64,000 nucleotides of DNA from Sphingomonadales bacterium (GCA_017309275.1 JAFKLT010000031.1:124001-188000); one strand, 5' to 3'; counted from the first letter of the stretch, positions 42,250-51,525 are shown. Numbers and translations: made by a program. The notes: generated by a model from the letters alone, not told the origin.

Positions 42250-45200
42250 TCAGAAGCGCGCCCGGACGCCGATCGTGCCGGTGCGTCCGTTCTGAACATA
42301 GATGACGCTGTGGGTGCCGATGCCGGCGGCCGCCGTCGACGGATAGGCGCTGCCCGGCGTGACCACATTATAGGGCTGACCCAGCAGGTTGTTGACCGTG
42401 AAATAGGTTTCCAGATGCTTGGTCACCTTGATCCGGCCCGATATCGTCAGGTCGGTACGCGGCTGGAACGAGGTCGGCGTATCCGAACGGAATTTCACGT
42501 CATTCCAGAGCAGATTGGCGAAGAGACGCACCGGCCCATTTTCGTAGATGATGCCCAGCGAGCCGATGTTGTTGCCGACGCGCGGAATCTTGCGATTGGG
42601 TTCGTTGTGCATGAAGGCGCCGCGAATGGACAGGCCGTCGAAGGGTGCCGGCAGCCAGGTCAGGCTGTGCTGAAGCGCCGCCTCGATCCCCTTGATCGTC
42701 GTGACGTTCTCTTGCGTGAAGGTCGAGAAGGCATAGCCGGCATAGGCCGGGTCGGAAGCATAGGGCGCAAGCGCCGGAATGGCCGCCGCCTCGCTCGCCG
42801 AATATTCCTTCACGACCGCAAGCCCGTCGATGCGATTATAGTAGAGGCCGACGTTCAGCATGCCGACGCCCTTCAGATAGCGCGAGAGCCGGACCGAATA
42901 ATTGTCCGAGATGGCCGGGGTGAGCCCCGGGTTCGGAACGACCAGAAGCGGACCGCTCACCGAACTGCCGGTCAGATTCTCCGTCGGCGACGTGCCGGTG
43001 GCGTCGACCCCGGCGCGCAGGATCGTGCGGCTGTATCCGGCCTGCAGCTCGTTCCGTTCGCCGAAGGTGAATTTGAGCGAGGCGCTGGGGAACAGGTTGA
43101 AATAATGCCCCTTCACCTTCGACGCGCCGTTGGCGAACTGATAGTCCACGCAGGGGATCGTCGTCGCGATACCGGTCGTTGCCGTGACCGCGCAGTTGGC
43201 GGTCGCGCCCGTCGGGCGATAGGCGCGCACTTCGGCCAGAGGCCGCGACTGGAAGACGTCGGCGACATTCTCCGTCCATTCGCCGCGAAGGCCGGCGCGC
43301 AACTGCAAGGTGGGGGTCACCGATGCGGTCACCATCCCGTAGACCGACTTGATATTCTCATCGACGTCGGTCTTGCGATAGTTGGCGGTCGCATATTGCG
43401 CGGCGGTCGTCGTGCTCGTCCACTCGCCCGGATTCTGCTGATACATCTGCAGCAGCTTCGCGAGGTCCATCGAGGGAATATAGGTCGATCCCGACAGCGA
43501 CTGGATGACGAAATTGCTCTTGTTCGTGATGCCGCTGGTATAGGGATTGACCGCCAGCGCCAGGAATTGCGCATTGGTCAGCGGGCCGTTGTAGGCATAG
43601 CTGGTGAGCGCGTTGTTGCCGAACAGATAGCTGATGTCGGTGATCTTGGCGCCGGCCTTGAAGCTGATCGGCACCTTGCCGAAATCGGTGTCGTAGCGCA
43701 CGTTGAAGGCGCCCGACCGCGACGACAGCTTGGCATAGGTGCCGGTGGTCAGCGTGATCGCCGGACGGCCGGTGAAGGTATAGGACGCCGGGTTCGACCA
43801 GTCGGGTCCGCTGATCTGTGAAATCGTCCAGTCGGCAAGCGTCAGGTCCGAGCTGTCCTTCACGAATTCGGCGTTGCCCGTCGAGGTGATGGTCGGGCCC
43901 GAGGTGACCTGTCCGGCGCTGGGCGAGTCATAATAGGAATCGCTGTCCGAATAGGCGAAATAGCCGTCGATGCTGAATTTCCCGGGGTTCCATTCGAAAT
44001 TCGCGGCGAGGACATTGCCGTTGTTATATTTGTACTGATCGCTCGACGCCGAGCTGATCGACTGGACCGTGCCCGGAAGGTTGCTTCGGAACGCGGACAG
44101 CGCATCCTGCGCGGTCGCCGGCTGTCCGCTGAGGTTCCGCAGGCCATAGGTGCCGGTCGCGGTATCGGCGGTAACCGTCGTCACCTGGTTGTGAAGCTGG
44201 ATGTTGCCGCGATAGCCCATCGCGAGAAGCGACAGGTTGAAATTCTCCGTCGCCTTGAAATCGAGCACGAGCGAGCCGGTGCGCCGGATGGTCCGGCGGG
44301 CGCCCGTCTGCCCCTGCATGCGATAGAATTCCAGCGGATAGGGCGCGTTGACCGATTGCGTATATTGCCGATCGAGCGTGATCTGCTCGCGCTCGATATA
44401 CTGGTCGTTATAGCCGAGCGAGAACATCACGCCGAGGCGCCGGTTGAAGAAGCTGTTCGAATAAAAGAGCGACGCGTTGGGAAGGAAGCGCTTGTTGCCC
44501 CACCCGCCCGTGTCTGGGCCGATATGCTTGTACTTGTCCCACATATTCTCGTGGGTGAAGCCTTCGACCGACACGACGAAAAGCGGCTTTTTTCGGTCGT
44601 AGGCGCGCTTGGTGCGAAGGTCGATGATCCCCGCCGGGGCGTCCGCATTCTGGTCCGCCGCGGTCGTCTTGTACGTCGTGACCGAGTCGATCGCCGACAT
44701 CGAGATCGTCTCGTAATTGAAGATGCGCGCGGCCGCCGCGGCGCTGGAATAACCGGTCGCGGTCGCCGCGTTGGCCGAAACGATGTCCATGCCGTTCAGC
44801 TGCGTGCGGGTGAACTCCGCCGGCAAGCCGCGCAGATAGGCATAGACCGAGGTGCCGTTCGACCCGTCGACGTCGACCCCCGGCATATATTTCATGAACT
44901 CCGCGGGGTTGCCGCCGGCGATGTCGCCATAAGCCTCGGTGTTCAGCATGTCGGCGATCTGCACCTCCTGGCGCTGCGCCATCAGTTCGACCGCATTGGC
45001 GTTGCGGATCGCGCTGACGACGATGTCGCTGCTCGACGCCGCTTGGCCGTCGCGCCCGCTGCGCACCAGGTCGAGGTCGAGCCCGGCGGTTTCGTTCGGG
45101 CGGATTTCGGTGTCCTGCGACTGGGTCACGTAGCCGGCGAAGCTGACGGTCACCTTGACCGGACCGACGGGCAGGTCCTGAACGCGATAGGCGCCGGCCT

Positions 45201-45432
45201 CTCCGGTCACGACGGTGCGCTTTTGTCCGTCGGCGGTTTCGACATCGACGATCGCATCGCGCAGATAGGTGCCGGTCGCCGTGTCGAGCACCTGCCCGGA
45301 CAAGGCGCCCTTCGCGCTCTGCACATCGCCTGCGACCGCCGAAGCGCCGTCTTGGGCGTGCGCCGGAGCGGCCGCCGCGGCGAACATCGGGATTGCTGAC
45401 GCCGCGAACAGCAGCTTTGACTTGAACCTCAT
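42250..45432 (-). CDS. large TonB-dependent receptor with carboxypeptidase-like domain
   Basis: The 1060-residue receptor has a signal peptide (AAAAAPAHA-Q) and an N-terminal carboxypeptidase-regulatory-like domain (about 42-118: GALSGQVLDTATGTYLRDAI, AGAYRVQDLPVGPVKVTVSF). The plug (about 135-290) has ATATGYSSAAAAARIFNYET and NADAPAGIIDLRTKRAYDRK, and the barrel ends in GTIGVRARF. Such oversized receptors with an Ig-like front domain usually serve large or polymeric ligands. The start follows GGGAGGGTGG. It is the first gene of a row with phospholipase C, PhoD, KdgK and PAP2, and divergent from the mandelate-racemase-like operon. Confidence 0.93.
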   Translation of the reverse strand: MRFKSKLLFAASAIPMFAAAAAPAHAQDGASAVAGDVQSAKGALSGQVLDTATGTYLRDAIVDVETADGQKRTVVTGEAGAYRVQDLPVGPVKVTVSFAGYVTQSQDTEIRPNETAGLDLDLVRSGRDGQAASSSDIVVSAIRNANAVELMAQRQEVQIADMLNTEAYGDIAGGNPAEFMKYMPGVDVDGSNGTSVYAYLRGLPAEFTRTQLNGMDIVSANAATATGYSSAAAAARIFNYETISMSAIDSVTTYKTTAADQNADAPAGIIDLRTKRAYDRKKPLFVVSVEGFTHENMWDKYKHIGPDTGGWGNKRFLPNASLFYSNSFFNRRLGVMFSLGYNDQYIEREQITLDRQYTQSVNAPYPLEFYRMQGQTGARRTIRRTGSLVLDFKATENFNLSLLAMGYRGNIQLHNQVTTVTADTATGTYGLRNLSGQPATAQDALSAFRSNLPGTVQSISSASSDQYKYNNGNVLAANFEWNPGKFSIDGYFAYSDSDSYYDSPSAGQVTSGPTITSTGNAEFVKDSSDLTLADWTISQISGPDWSNPASYTFTGRPAITLTTGTYAKLSSRSGAFNVRYDTDFGKVPISFKAGAKITDISYLFGNNALTSYAYNGPLTNAQFLALAVNPYTSGITNKSNFVIQSLSGSTYIPSMDLAKLLQMYQQNPGEWTSTTTAAQYATANYRKTDVDENIKSVYGMVTASVTPTLQLRAGLRGEWTENVADVFQSRPLAEVRAYRPTGATANCAVTATTGIATTIPCVDYQFANGASKVKGHYFNLFPSASLKFTFGERNELQAGYSRTILRAGVDATGTSPTENLTGSSVSGPLLVVPNPGLTPAISDNYSVRLSRYLKGVGMLNVGLYYNRIDGLAVVKEYSASEAAAIPALAPYASDPAYAGYAFSTFTQENVTTIKGIEAALQHSLTWLPAPFDGLSIRGAFMHNEPNRKIPRVGNNIGSLGIIYENGPVRLFANLLWNDVKFRSDTPTSFQPRTDLTISGRIKVTKHLETYFTVNNLLGQPYNVVTPGSAYPSTAAAGIGTHSVIYVQNGRTGTIGVRARF

Positions 45433-45458
45433 TCCACCCTCCCAAATTGCGAATTTTA

Positions 45459-45471
45459 GATATCGCTAATG
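45459..45471. promoter_or_regulatory. operator-like site C (GATATCGCTAATG)
   Basis: It has a CG centre with a TAAT right half-site, 27 bp upstream of the large TonB receptor start. It is weaker than the other members of the set. Confidence 0.4.
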
Positions 45472-45589
45472 AATCTAAACGCGCGTCGCTTTGGCATTCA
45501 AATATGACGCAATTGTTTCATTTTCAGCCAATTTTATCCGGGAACTCTCGATTTCCGTCGGACCATTGACGATTCTCTCATTTCAAATT

Positions 45590-45609
45590 ACGATAACGTT
45601 AATGTAATT
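45590..45609. promoter_or_regulatory. operator-like site D (ACGATAACGTTAATGTAA)
   Basis: Over the first 18 positions it matches the reverse complement of the site before the LacI gene (54274-54293) at 17. It lies in the receptor/enolase divergent promoter. The match to the LacI gene's own upstream site is the best evidence that this LacI controls the enolase-family operon. Confidence 0.55.
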
Positions 45610-45703
45610 GCAACCCGCGGATGACAGATGACCCTCACCAGCCTCTTTCCTTCCGGTTTTGACCAAATCCCGCGTTGACATCGGTGCCGATCCTTGACAT
45701 CAG

Positions 45704-45726
45704 TCCATAATATGGAATGAAGTCCA
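45704..45726. promoter_or_regulatory. overlapping palindromes, possible IclR-type operator
   Basis: TCCATAATATGGA (45704-45716) is a perfect palindrome. It overlaps TGGAATGAAGTCCA (45713-45726), which resembles the TGGAAATnATTTCCA pattern of E. coli IclR. It lies 101 bp upstream of the enolase-family start and could bind the IclR/SMP-30 fusion encoded downstream of the operon. Confidence 0.45.
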
Positions 45727-45827
45727 CATATGTTCGAAAGGCTGGATATGTCAAACGGAATTTGCCCCCACCCCTCCCCGCCCGCACAGGCGGCACCCGG
45801 GAAAAGCTGGAACGGAGCGCCCACCTC

Positions 45828-47030
45828 ATGCTGAAAATCGCTTCCGTCACGGCCGTCGAAATGCGCTTCCCCTTTTCGAGGATCTACGGCGAAGGCCGCG
45901 TCCCGAAGGAGCTGCTCGCCCCCGCCGCGCACTTCCAGCGGATAAAGCGCACGGGACAGGCCGCGACGCTCGTCGTGGTGACCGACCAGGACGGGGTGAA
46001 GGGCTTTGGCGAATGCTTCGGACTGCCCAGCCCGGGCCCCAACCGCGCGATCATAGACGATGTCATCGCGCCGGCACTCGCGGGCGCGACCATCGCCTCG
46101 CCCGAGGAGGCGATCGAAGAGTTCCACCAGTTCTTCCTGGCGCTCGGCAACAGCCGCGGCGCGGCGATGGAGGCGCTGGCGGGGCTCGACATCGCGCTGT
46201 GGGACCTGCTGTCCAAGCGCGCGGAAAAGCCGCTGGCCGAAATGCTGGGCGGAAAGGTGGAACCGGTCCCGGTCTATGCGAGCCCCGTGCCGTTTCTGGC
46301 GGATCCAAACGACAGCGCGGCGAAGGCGCTGGATTTCCTCGAGCAGGGGTACACGGCGGTAAAGCTGAAGATCGGACGCGGCGCCGCGACCGACGCGATG
46401 CACATCCGCGCCCTGCGCGAGGCGATGCCCGTCGGCACCCCGCTGATGCTCGACGCCAACTGCAGCTATGATCGCGACGGCGCGCTCGCGCTGCTCGACG
46501 CGATTGCGCCCTATGACATAAGCTGGCTCGAGGAGCCGGTGGAACCGGAGGATTTCGATACGCTGCGGATGCTGTGCGAACGGGCCCCCTGCCCCATCGG
46601 CAGCGGCGAGAATGACTTCACCCTCTCGGCCTTCGAGCGACTGACCGACCTGGGCATCACCTATCTCCAGCCGAATGTGACCCGGGCGCTGGGCGTGACG
46701 GGCATGCGCCGGCTCGACGCATTGGCGCGGCGCACGGGCACGCGCGTCGCCCTGCACGGCGTCGGGACCAGCATCGGCGTATCCACGGCGCTTCACTGTT
46801 GCGCGGGACTGGAGCACCTCACGCTGTTCGAGCGAAACCACCTGATCAACCCGATGCGCGACGACGTCGGAGTCGCCCTGACGGTCGACAGGAGCGGTCA
46901 CATCCTGCCGCCGTCCGGACATGGCCATGGCGGAACGCCGACCCAAGCCGCGGCACGGGAAATCCTTGATCCCGCCATTCAGCAGGCCTTGCAGGAAATC
47001 GTGCGCAGCGAAGTAGAAAGCGCGCAATGA
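45828..47030 (+). CDS. enolase-superfamily enzyme, mandelate-racemase subgroup
   Basis: The 400-residue protein should abstract a proton alpha to a carboxylate, giving racemisation or dehydration of a sugar acid. The KxK base is K179-L-K181. Metal ligands D209, E235 and E261 have the 26-residue spacing of mandelate racemase. H310 is present in LHGVGTSIG, but its dyad partner, normally Asp in QPD, is Asn283 (QPN). I chose the ATG at 45828 because MLKIASVTAVEMRFPF is the usual family start; the frame extends 37 codons upstream without support, and the ribosome site is weak. It heads an operon with GlcG-like, MFS, SDR and GMC genes. An aldonate or hexuronate dehydratase is likely, but the substrate is unknown. 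Confidence 0.87.
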   Translation: MLKIASVTAVEMRFPFSRIYGEGRVPKELLAPAAHFQRIKRTGQAATLVVVTDQDGVKGFGECFGLPSPGPNRAIIDDVIAPALAGATIASPEEAIEEFHQFFLALGNSRGAAMEALAGLDIALWDLLSKRAEKPLAEMLGGKVEPVPVYASPVPFLADPNDSAAKALDFLEQGYTAVKLKIGRGAATDAMHIRALREAMPVGTPLMLDANCSYDRDGALALLDAIAPYDISWLEEPVEPEDFDTLRMLCERAPCPIGSGENDFTLSAFERLTDLGITYLQPNVTRALGVTGMRRLDALARRTGTRVALHGVGTSIGVSTALHCCAGLEHLTLFERNHLINPMRDDVGVALTVDRSGHILPPSGHGHGGTPTQAAAREILDPAIQQALQEIVRSEVESAQ

Positions 47031-47115
47031 GCCTGTTCGGTCCAGGGGAGCCGCGAGGTGCGGGCGCAACGCCGGACCAGCGCGCAACGACCGCTTCCCG
47101 CGGGCGAGCTGCCCG

Positions 47116-47559
47116 ATGAAGACCGTGCCGATGCTGGACGCCGAAGATGCAAAAAAGCTGGTGGAGGCTGCGATCGCAGCCTCCGCTTCGCTGGGCATCC
47201 CGCAAAATATCGCGGTGGTCGACGCGGCAGGCGCCTTGCTGGCCTTTCACCGGATGGACGGAGCCAAGCCCTTCACCTGCGATTTCGCGATCGCCAAGGC
47301 AAAAACGGCGGCCGGCCTTCAGGCATCGACCGCGAAACTTGCCGAGGTCGCACTTCCGGGCCAGCGCGGTTTCGGCCTGAATAGTTTAAGCGGCGGCACG
47401 GTCGCGATTCTGGGCGGAGGCGAACCCGTTATCATGGCGGGTGTCGTGGTCGGGGCAGTGGGCATCAGTTCCGGAACCGTCCATGAAGACACGGCGATCG
47501 CCAGGCGTGCCATTCAGGACTTCGAGGCTCAAACCCCAGCGACTGGACCCTTTGAATGA
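47116..47559 (+). CDS. GlcG/HbpS family protein
   Basis: The 147-residue protein matches the small GlcG/HbpS domain: LDAEDAKKLVEAAIAASASL, NIAVVDAAGALLAFHRMDGA, and GGTVAILGGGEPVIMAGVVV followed by GAVGISSG. The family includes a haem-binding extracellular protein and members encoded beside oxidases and dehydrogenases; a catalytic role is not proven. No signal peptide is present. It lies 85 bp after the enolase-family gene, and its TGA overlaps the MFS ATG (ATGA). It may support or bind a substrate or cofactor of the pathway (inference). Confidence 0.87.
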   Translation: MKTVPMLDAEDAKKLVEAAIAASASLGIPQNIAVVDAAGALLAFHRMDGAKPFTCDFAIAKAKTAAGLQASTAKLAEVALPGQRGFGLNSLSGGTVAILGGGEPVIMAGVVVGAVGISSGTVHEDTAIARRAIQDFEAQTPATGPFE

Positions 47560-48860
47560 CAGACATATCGAACACGCAGGCCGCCACCCCCATCGTCAAG
47601 AAGCTGCCCATGAAGGTGTGGATCATCCTGGGGCTTTTGATGAGCCTGGTGGTGCTCAACTATTTCGACCGCCAGACGCTCTCGATCCTCAAGCCGATCG
47701 TGAAGGCCGAGCTCGACTTTGACGACACGGCCTACTCCCTCCTCACCTTCGCCTTCATGCTCCCCTATATCGTGATGTATGTGGTGAGCGGCCGGCTGGT
47801 CGAACGGTTCGGTACCCGCATATGCATGACCGTCTTCGCGATCGGCTGGTCGACGGCAAACATCGCCTCCGGACTGTCGCATAATTTTGCGCATCTCGCC
47901 GCCTCGCGCGCCCTTCTGGGCGCCGCCGAGCCCGGCGTCTTTCCGATCCTGCAGCGCGCCATCCTGAACTGGGTGCCGGTCGAACGCCGCACCCTGGCGA
48001 TCAGCATCGTTACCCCCGCTGGCAACGTCGGCGCGATCCTTGCCCCGATGCTGGTGGCATTGATGACGACCGGTATCGGCTGGCGCGCCGCGTTCATCAT
48101 CCCGGGGTTCATCGGGGTAGCGATCGCCATCGTCTGGTGGTTCACCGACACCAAGCACGCGCCCCAGGACGAAGCAGTCGCAGATCCGGAACCCGCCGCG
48201 AAGACCGATGCCGAGACCGAAGCCGATGACGAATCGGGTTCGATCAAGGGGCTGCTGCGGGACAAACGCTATTGGGCGATCATCGTGGTGCGGATGCTCA
48301 GCGATCCGGTGTGGTATTTCTATCTGTTCTGGATACCGGGCTATCTGCAGGAACGGGTCGGCCTGTCCCTTTCCGAGCTCGGCGTCGTCGGCGGCCTGCC
48401 CTATATCGTCGCGATATTGGCCTGCCTCATTCTCGGGCGCACGGTCGACCGCCTTGCCGCGCGCGGCCATGACCCGATCCGCATTCAGCTGCGTGTCTTT
48501 GCCCTCACCGCCGCACTGATGCCCTTGGGCGCCCTGATCACGATGACGTCGAGTCCCGCGATCGCGCTTCTTATCATCACGGTGGTGATCGCGGTCTGCC
48601 AGGCCTGGTTCGTCGGCTTCAATGTCCTGCTGGCCGGACTGTTCCCGGTAAAGGTCAACGCCTCCGCCGTCGGGGTGCTCGGCGCCGTCGGGGCCACGAC
48701 CTCGCTCATTCTGAACCTGCTGGCCGGCTTCATTCTGGCGCAGTTCGACTACACCGCTCTCTTCGCCGGCCTCGCGATCCTCCATCCGATCTCGGCCGTC
48801 ATCCTGCTCGTCGTCATCGGACGGAGCCGGAAGAACCAGGTCGTGCCGAGCCGTGGCTGA
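47556..48860 (+). CDS. MFS transporter, ACS/hexuronate-type (ExuT-like)
   Basis: The 434-residue protein has twelve predicted helices. The first, VWIILGLLMSLVVLNYFDRQ, followed by TLSILKPIVK, is characteristic of the anion:cation symporter group that includes ExuT (hexuronate), GudP (glucarate) and DgoT (galactonate). The loop after helix six carries an unusually acidic insertion of about 30 residues (EAVADPEPAAKTDAETEA). It is translationally coupled to the GlcG-like gene and followed by an SDR. As the inner-membrane carrier it probably imports the sugar acid acted on by the mandelate-racemase-like enzyme. Confidence 0.9.
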   Translation: MTDISNTQAATPIVKKLPMKVWIILGLLMSLVVLNYFDRQTLSILKPIVKAELDFDDTAYSLLTFAFMLPYIVMYVVSGRLVERFGTRICMTVFAIGWSTANIASGLSHNFAHLAASRALLGAAEPGVFPILQRAILNWVPVERRTLAISIVTPAGNVGAILAPMLVALMTTGIGWRAAFIIPGFIGVAIAIVWWFTDTKHAPQDEAVADPEPAAKTDAETEADDESGSIKGLLRDKRYWAIIVVRMLSDPVWYFYLFWIPGYLQERVGLSLSELGVVGGLPYIVAILACLILGRTVDRLAARGHDPIRIQLRVFALTAALMPLGALITMTSSPAIALLIITVVIAVCQAWFVGFNVLLAGLFPVKVNASAVGVLGAVGATTSLILNLLAGFILAQFDYTALFAGLAILHPISAVILLVVIGRSRKNQVVPSRG

Positions 48861-48915
48861 TCGACCCATCGGACAGTGGACCCTGCGGTCCGCAACCCAA
48901 AGGATACAGAACAAT

Positions 48916-49674
48916 ATGACTAGTGAACCGCGTCAATCTCTTCAGGATCGGGTCGCGATCGTATCGGGTGGAGGCAATGGCATCGGCGCCGCGATCGCAA
49001 GTGCGCTTGCGGCACGGGGCGCCCGCATCGTCGTGAACGACATCGATCCGGCACGCGCACGGCGCCAGGCCGAAGAGATAGGCGAAAGAGCCATCGCCGC
49101 GCCCGGCGACGCATCGTCTTCGGCCGACGTATCGGGCGTCGTCGCAAAGGCCATCGAAGAATTCGGGACGGTGGACATCCTCGTCAACAATGCCGGCATG
49201 GACCAGGCGGTTTCGATCCTCGACCTGGAAGAGGAGGATTGGGACCGCCTGATCGCGGTCAATCTGAAAAGCGCCTTCCTCTTTTCGAAAGCCGTGCTTC
49301 CCGGGATGATCGAGCGCGGCCACGGACGCATCATCTGCACGTCGTCCGTCGTCGCGCATCGCGGGGCGATGAACGGCGGCATCCACTATGGCACGACAAA
49401 GGGCGGGATGCTGGGCTTTGCCCGCACGCTCGCGCGCCAGATGGCGCGGACCGGGGTGACCGTGAATGCGATCGCGCCCGGGGTTGTCGATACCGACCTT
49501 ATACGCACGCACATGCCGGACGAGGTCCGGGCCCGCGTCATCGAGGATATTCCGCTGGGACGCCTCGCCGAACCCGGCGAGATCGGGCATGCGGTTGCCT
49601 TTCTGGCATCCGATGAAGCCGCCTATATCACGGGCGCGACGCTGGACGTGAACGGCGGATTCTGGATCGGCTGA
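48916..49674 (+). CDS. short-chain dehydrogenase (FabG-like SDR)
   Basis: The 252-residue SDR has TGxxxGxG as SGGGNGIGAA, NNAG as ILVNNAG, catalytic Ser in CTSSVVAH and Tyr-x3-Lys in HYGTTKGG. It ends DVNGGFWIG. It probably oxidises or reduces a hydroxyl of the sugar-acid intermediate with NAD(P). The start at 48916 follows AAAGGA at a long spacing; a GTG at 48853 overlapping the MFS stop is an alternative but adds a non-SDR leader. Its TGA overlaps the GMC oxidoreductase ATG (TGATG). Confidence 0.9.
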   Translation: MTSEPRQSLQDRVAIVSGGGNGIGAAIASALAARGARIVVNDIDPARARRQAEEIGERAIAAPGDASSSADVSGVVAKAIEEFGTVDILVNNAGMDQAVSILDLEEEDWDRLIAVNLKSAFLFSKAVLPGMIERGHGRIICTSSVVAHRGAMNGGIHYGTTKGGMLGFARTLARQMARTGVTVNAIAPGVVDTDLIRTHMPDEVRARVIEDIPLGRLAEPGEIGHAVAFLASDEAAYITGATLDVNGGFWIG

Positions 49675-51398
49675 TGGACCGGATCGATTACATCGTCGTC
49701 GGCGGCGGCAGCGCCGGCTGTGTCCTTGCGAGCCGATTGTCCGAAGACCCCCGGTTGAACATCCTGCTCGTCGAGGCGGGCCGCGATCTGGTGCCGGGCG
49801 AGGAACCGGCGGAATTCCTGGACATGTATCCCGGCATCGTCGCCTTCGATTCCGCCAATCACTGGTCGAACATCCGCGCGCGCACCTTGCCCTTGACCGG
49901 CAACGACCCGTCCTCCGAGGCAGCGCCCAAGCGTTACGACCAGCCAAAGGTCATCGGCGGCGGATCGAGCATCAACGGCCAGGCCGCCAATCGCGGGACG
50001 GCCGAAGATTATGACGAATGGAGCGCCGCGGGCGCCACGGGATGGAGCTGGGAATCGGTCCTGCCCTATTTCCGCAAGCTCGAGCGCGATCTCGATTTCG
50101 ATGGCCCGCTGCACGGAACCGACGGCCCCATTCCGATCCACCGCATCCCCCGCGATAGCTGGCCCGAATTCACCCGCGCGGCGGAGCGCGCGCTGATCGC
50201 GCGAGGCTATCCGGCGATCGAGGATCAGAACGGCACGTTCGAGGACGGCGTCTTTCCGCTGACCCTGTCCAACGACGGCTGCCACCGCGTGTCGACCGCG
50301 CGCGGATATCTGACCGCCGAGGTCCGCCGCCGCCCCAATCTGAGGATATTGTCCGACACCGAAATCTCCGGCCTTGCCCTTCGCGGCCAATGCGTCGTCG
50401 GCATCACCGTCGGCGAAGGCGCGGACAAGAGGGAGATTCTGGGCCGGGAGACGGTGATTTCGGCCGGCGCCCTCCAGTCGCCCGCGATCTTGATGCGCGC
50501 CGGGATCGGCGCCGCGCCCCGCCTGCATGCGCTGGGTATAAAGGTGGTCGCGGACCTTCCGGGTGTCGGCCAGAATTTGCAGGAGCATCCCGGCCTGTCG
50601 CTGTCGGCCTTCATCCGCCCGCACGCCCGGCTCGGCGACAAGACGCGGCGCCACAGCCATATCGGGCTACGCTATTCGTCGCGGGTCGAGGACTGCGACG
50701 CCGGAGACATGTTCGCGATGGTCGCGTCCAAGTCGGCGTGGCACCCGCTGGGCGACCAGATCGGCACGCTGCTTTACTGGATCAACAAGCCCTATTCGCG
50801 CGGCTTCGTCGACCTGGACGATCCCCGTGCGTCGACCGGGGTCGTCGCCAATTTCAACTGGTTCGCCGACCGGCGCGACCTCGATCGCCTGGTCGATTCC
50901 ACCATCATGATGGCGGCAGTCGCCGCTTCGCCGGAGATGCAGCCGCATATCGTGCGGCCTTCGCCGTCGAGCTATAGCGGCTGGGCCAAACGGCTCGGGC
51001 GGCGCGGCCTTTCCAACTATCTGATGACCGCGCCCGTCGCGGCGCTGCTCGACATCATCCCGGGCCTGCAGCCCGCTTTCGTCAAGACGTTCATCGGCGG
51101 CGGACGGACGCTGGATCACTTCGTCGCCGACCGCAGCGAGATCGAGGCGTTCGCCCGCGCAGGGGTGTTCGGCCAGTGGCATCCAGCCGGCACATGCCGA
51201 ATGGGCAAGGCAACGGACCCCTATGCGGTCACATCGCCCGACGACGGCCGCGTTCGCGGGGTCGACGGCCTTCGCGTGATCGACGCATCGGTCATGCCCA
51301 CGATCCCGCGCGCCAACCTGAACCTTCCCGTCATCATGATCGCCGAGCGGATGGCGGATGCGATCAAGCACGCGGAGGGCGCGAGCCTTGCGGATTAG
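49674..51398 (+). CDS. GMC family FAD oxidoreductase (choline-dehydrogenase-like)
   Basis: The 574-residue protein has the FAD dinucleotide motif YIVVGGGSAGCVLASRLSED, the GMC signature region KVIGGGSSINGQAANRG, and the C-terminal active-site His in HPAGTCRMG followed by ANLNLPVIMIAERMADAI. GMC enzymes oxidise alcohols or sugars, passing electrons to a quinone or oxygen. No signal peptide is evident. It is coupled to the SDR and ends the enolase-family operon. It probably oxidises a primary alcohol or sugar of the pathway, giving an acid or lactone; the substrate is unknown. Confidence 0.92.
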   Translation: MDRIDYIVVGGGSAGCVLASRLSEDPRLNILLVEAGRDLVPGEEPAEFLDMYPGIVAFDSANHWSNIRARTLPLTGNDPSSEAAPKRYDQPKVIGGGSSINGQAANRGTAEDYDEWSAAGATGWSWESVLPYFRKLERDLDFDGPLHGTDGPIPIHRIPRDSWPEFTRAAERALIARGYPAIEDQNGTFEDGVFPLTLSNDGCHRVSTARGYLTAEVRRRPNLRILSDTEISGLALRGQCVVGITVGEGADKREILGRETVISAGALQSPAILMRAGIGAAPRLHALGIKVVADLPGVGQNLQEHPGLSLSAFIRPHARLGDKTRRHSHIGLRYSSRVEDCDAGDMFAMVASKSAWHPLGDQIGTLLYWINKPYSRGFVDLDDPRASTGVVANFNWFADRRDLDRLVDSTIMMAAVAASPEMQPHIVRPSPSSYSGWAKRLGRRGLSNYLMTAPVAALLDIIPGLQPAFVKTFIGGGRTLDHFVADRSEIEAFARAGVFGQWHPAGTCRMGKATDPYAVTSPDDGRVRGVDGLRVIDASVMPTIPRANLNLPVIMIAERMADAIKHAEGASLAD

Positions 51399-51525
51399 GC
51401 CCGGCGGCATTCGACTTGCGGACCGGGGAATGCAGGCCGGCGAGCAGAAAATATATTGACCCTGCGTCCCGCGCCCTGAACTAGAGAGTGGCAGGCACTC
51501 AAACATTGTTGGATTGATCCCGTCG

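Larger units (their letters stand above)
45433..45827. other. 395-bp divergent promoter region, TonB receptor / enolase-family operon
   Basis: It contains two TAACG/TATCG-centred operator-like sites (45459, 45592), two TTGACA elements (45675, 45694) and overlapping palindromes at 45704-45726. I see no small gene that I would support. Confidence 0.5.

Noticed and set aside
45470-45530. Possible Pho box upstream of the large TonB receptor (GCGTCATATTTGAATG on the minus strand)
   Set aside because: Only the first half resembles CTGTCAT; the second repeat does not match. The phosphoesterase context alone was not enough to call it.
45717-45827. Upstream extension of the enolase-family gene by 37 codons
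   Set aside because: The added sequence is Pro/Arg-rich and unlike the family. It includes operator-like palindrome sequence, and MLKIASVTAVEMRFPF is the normal N-terminus.
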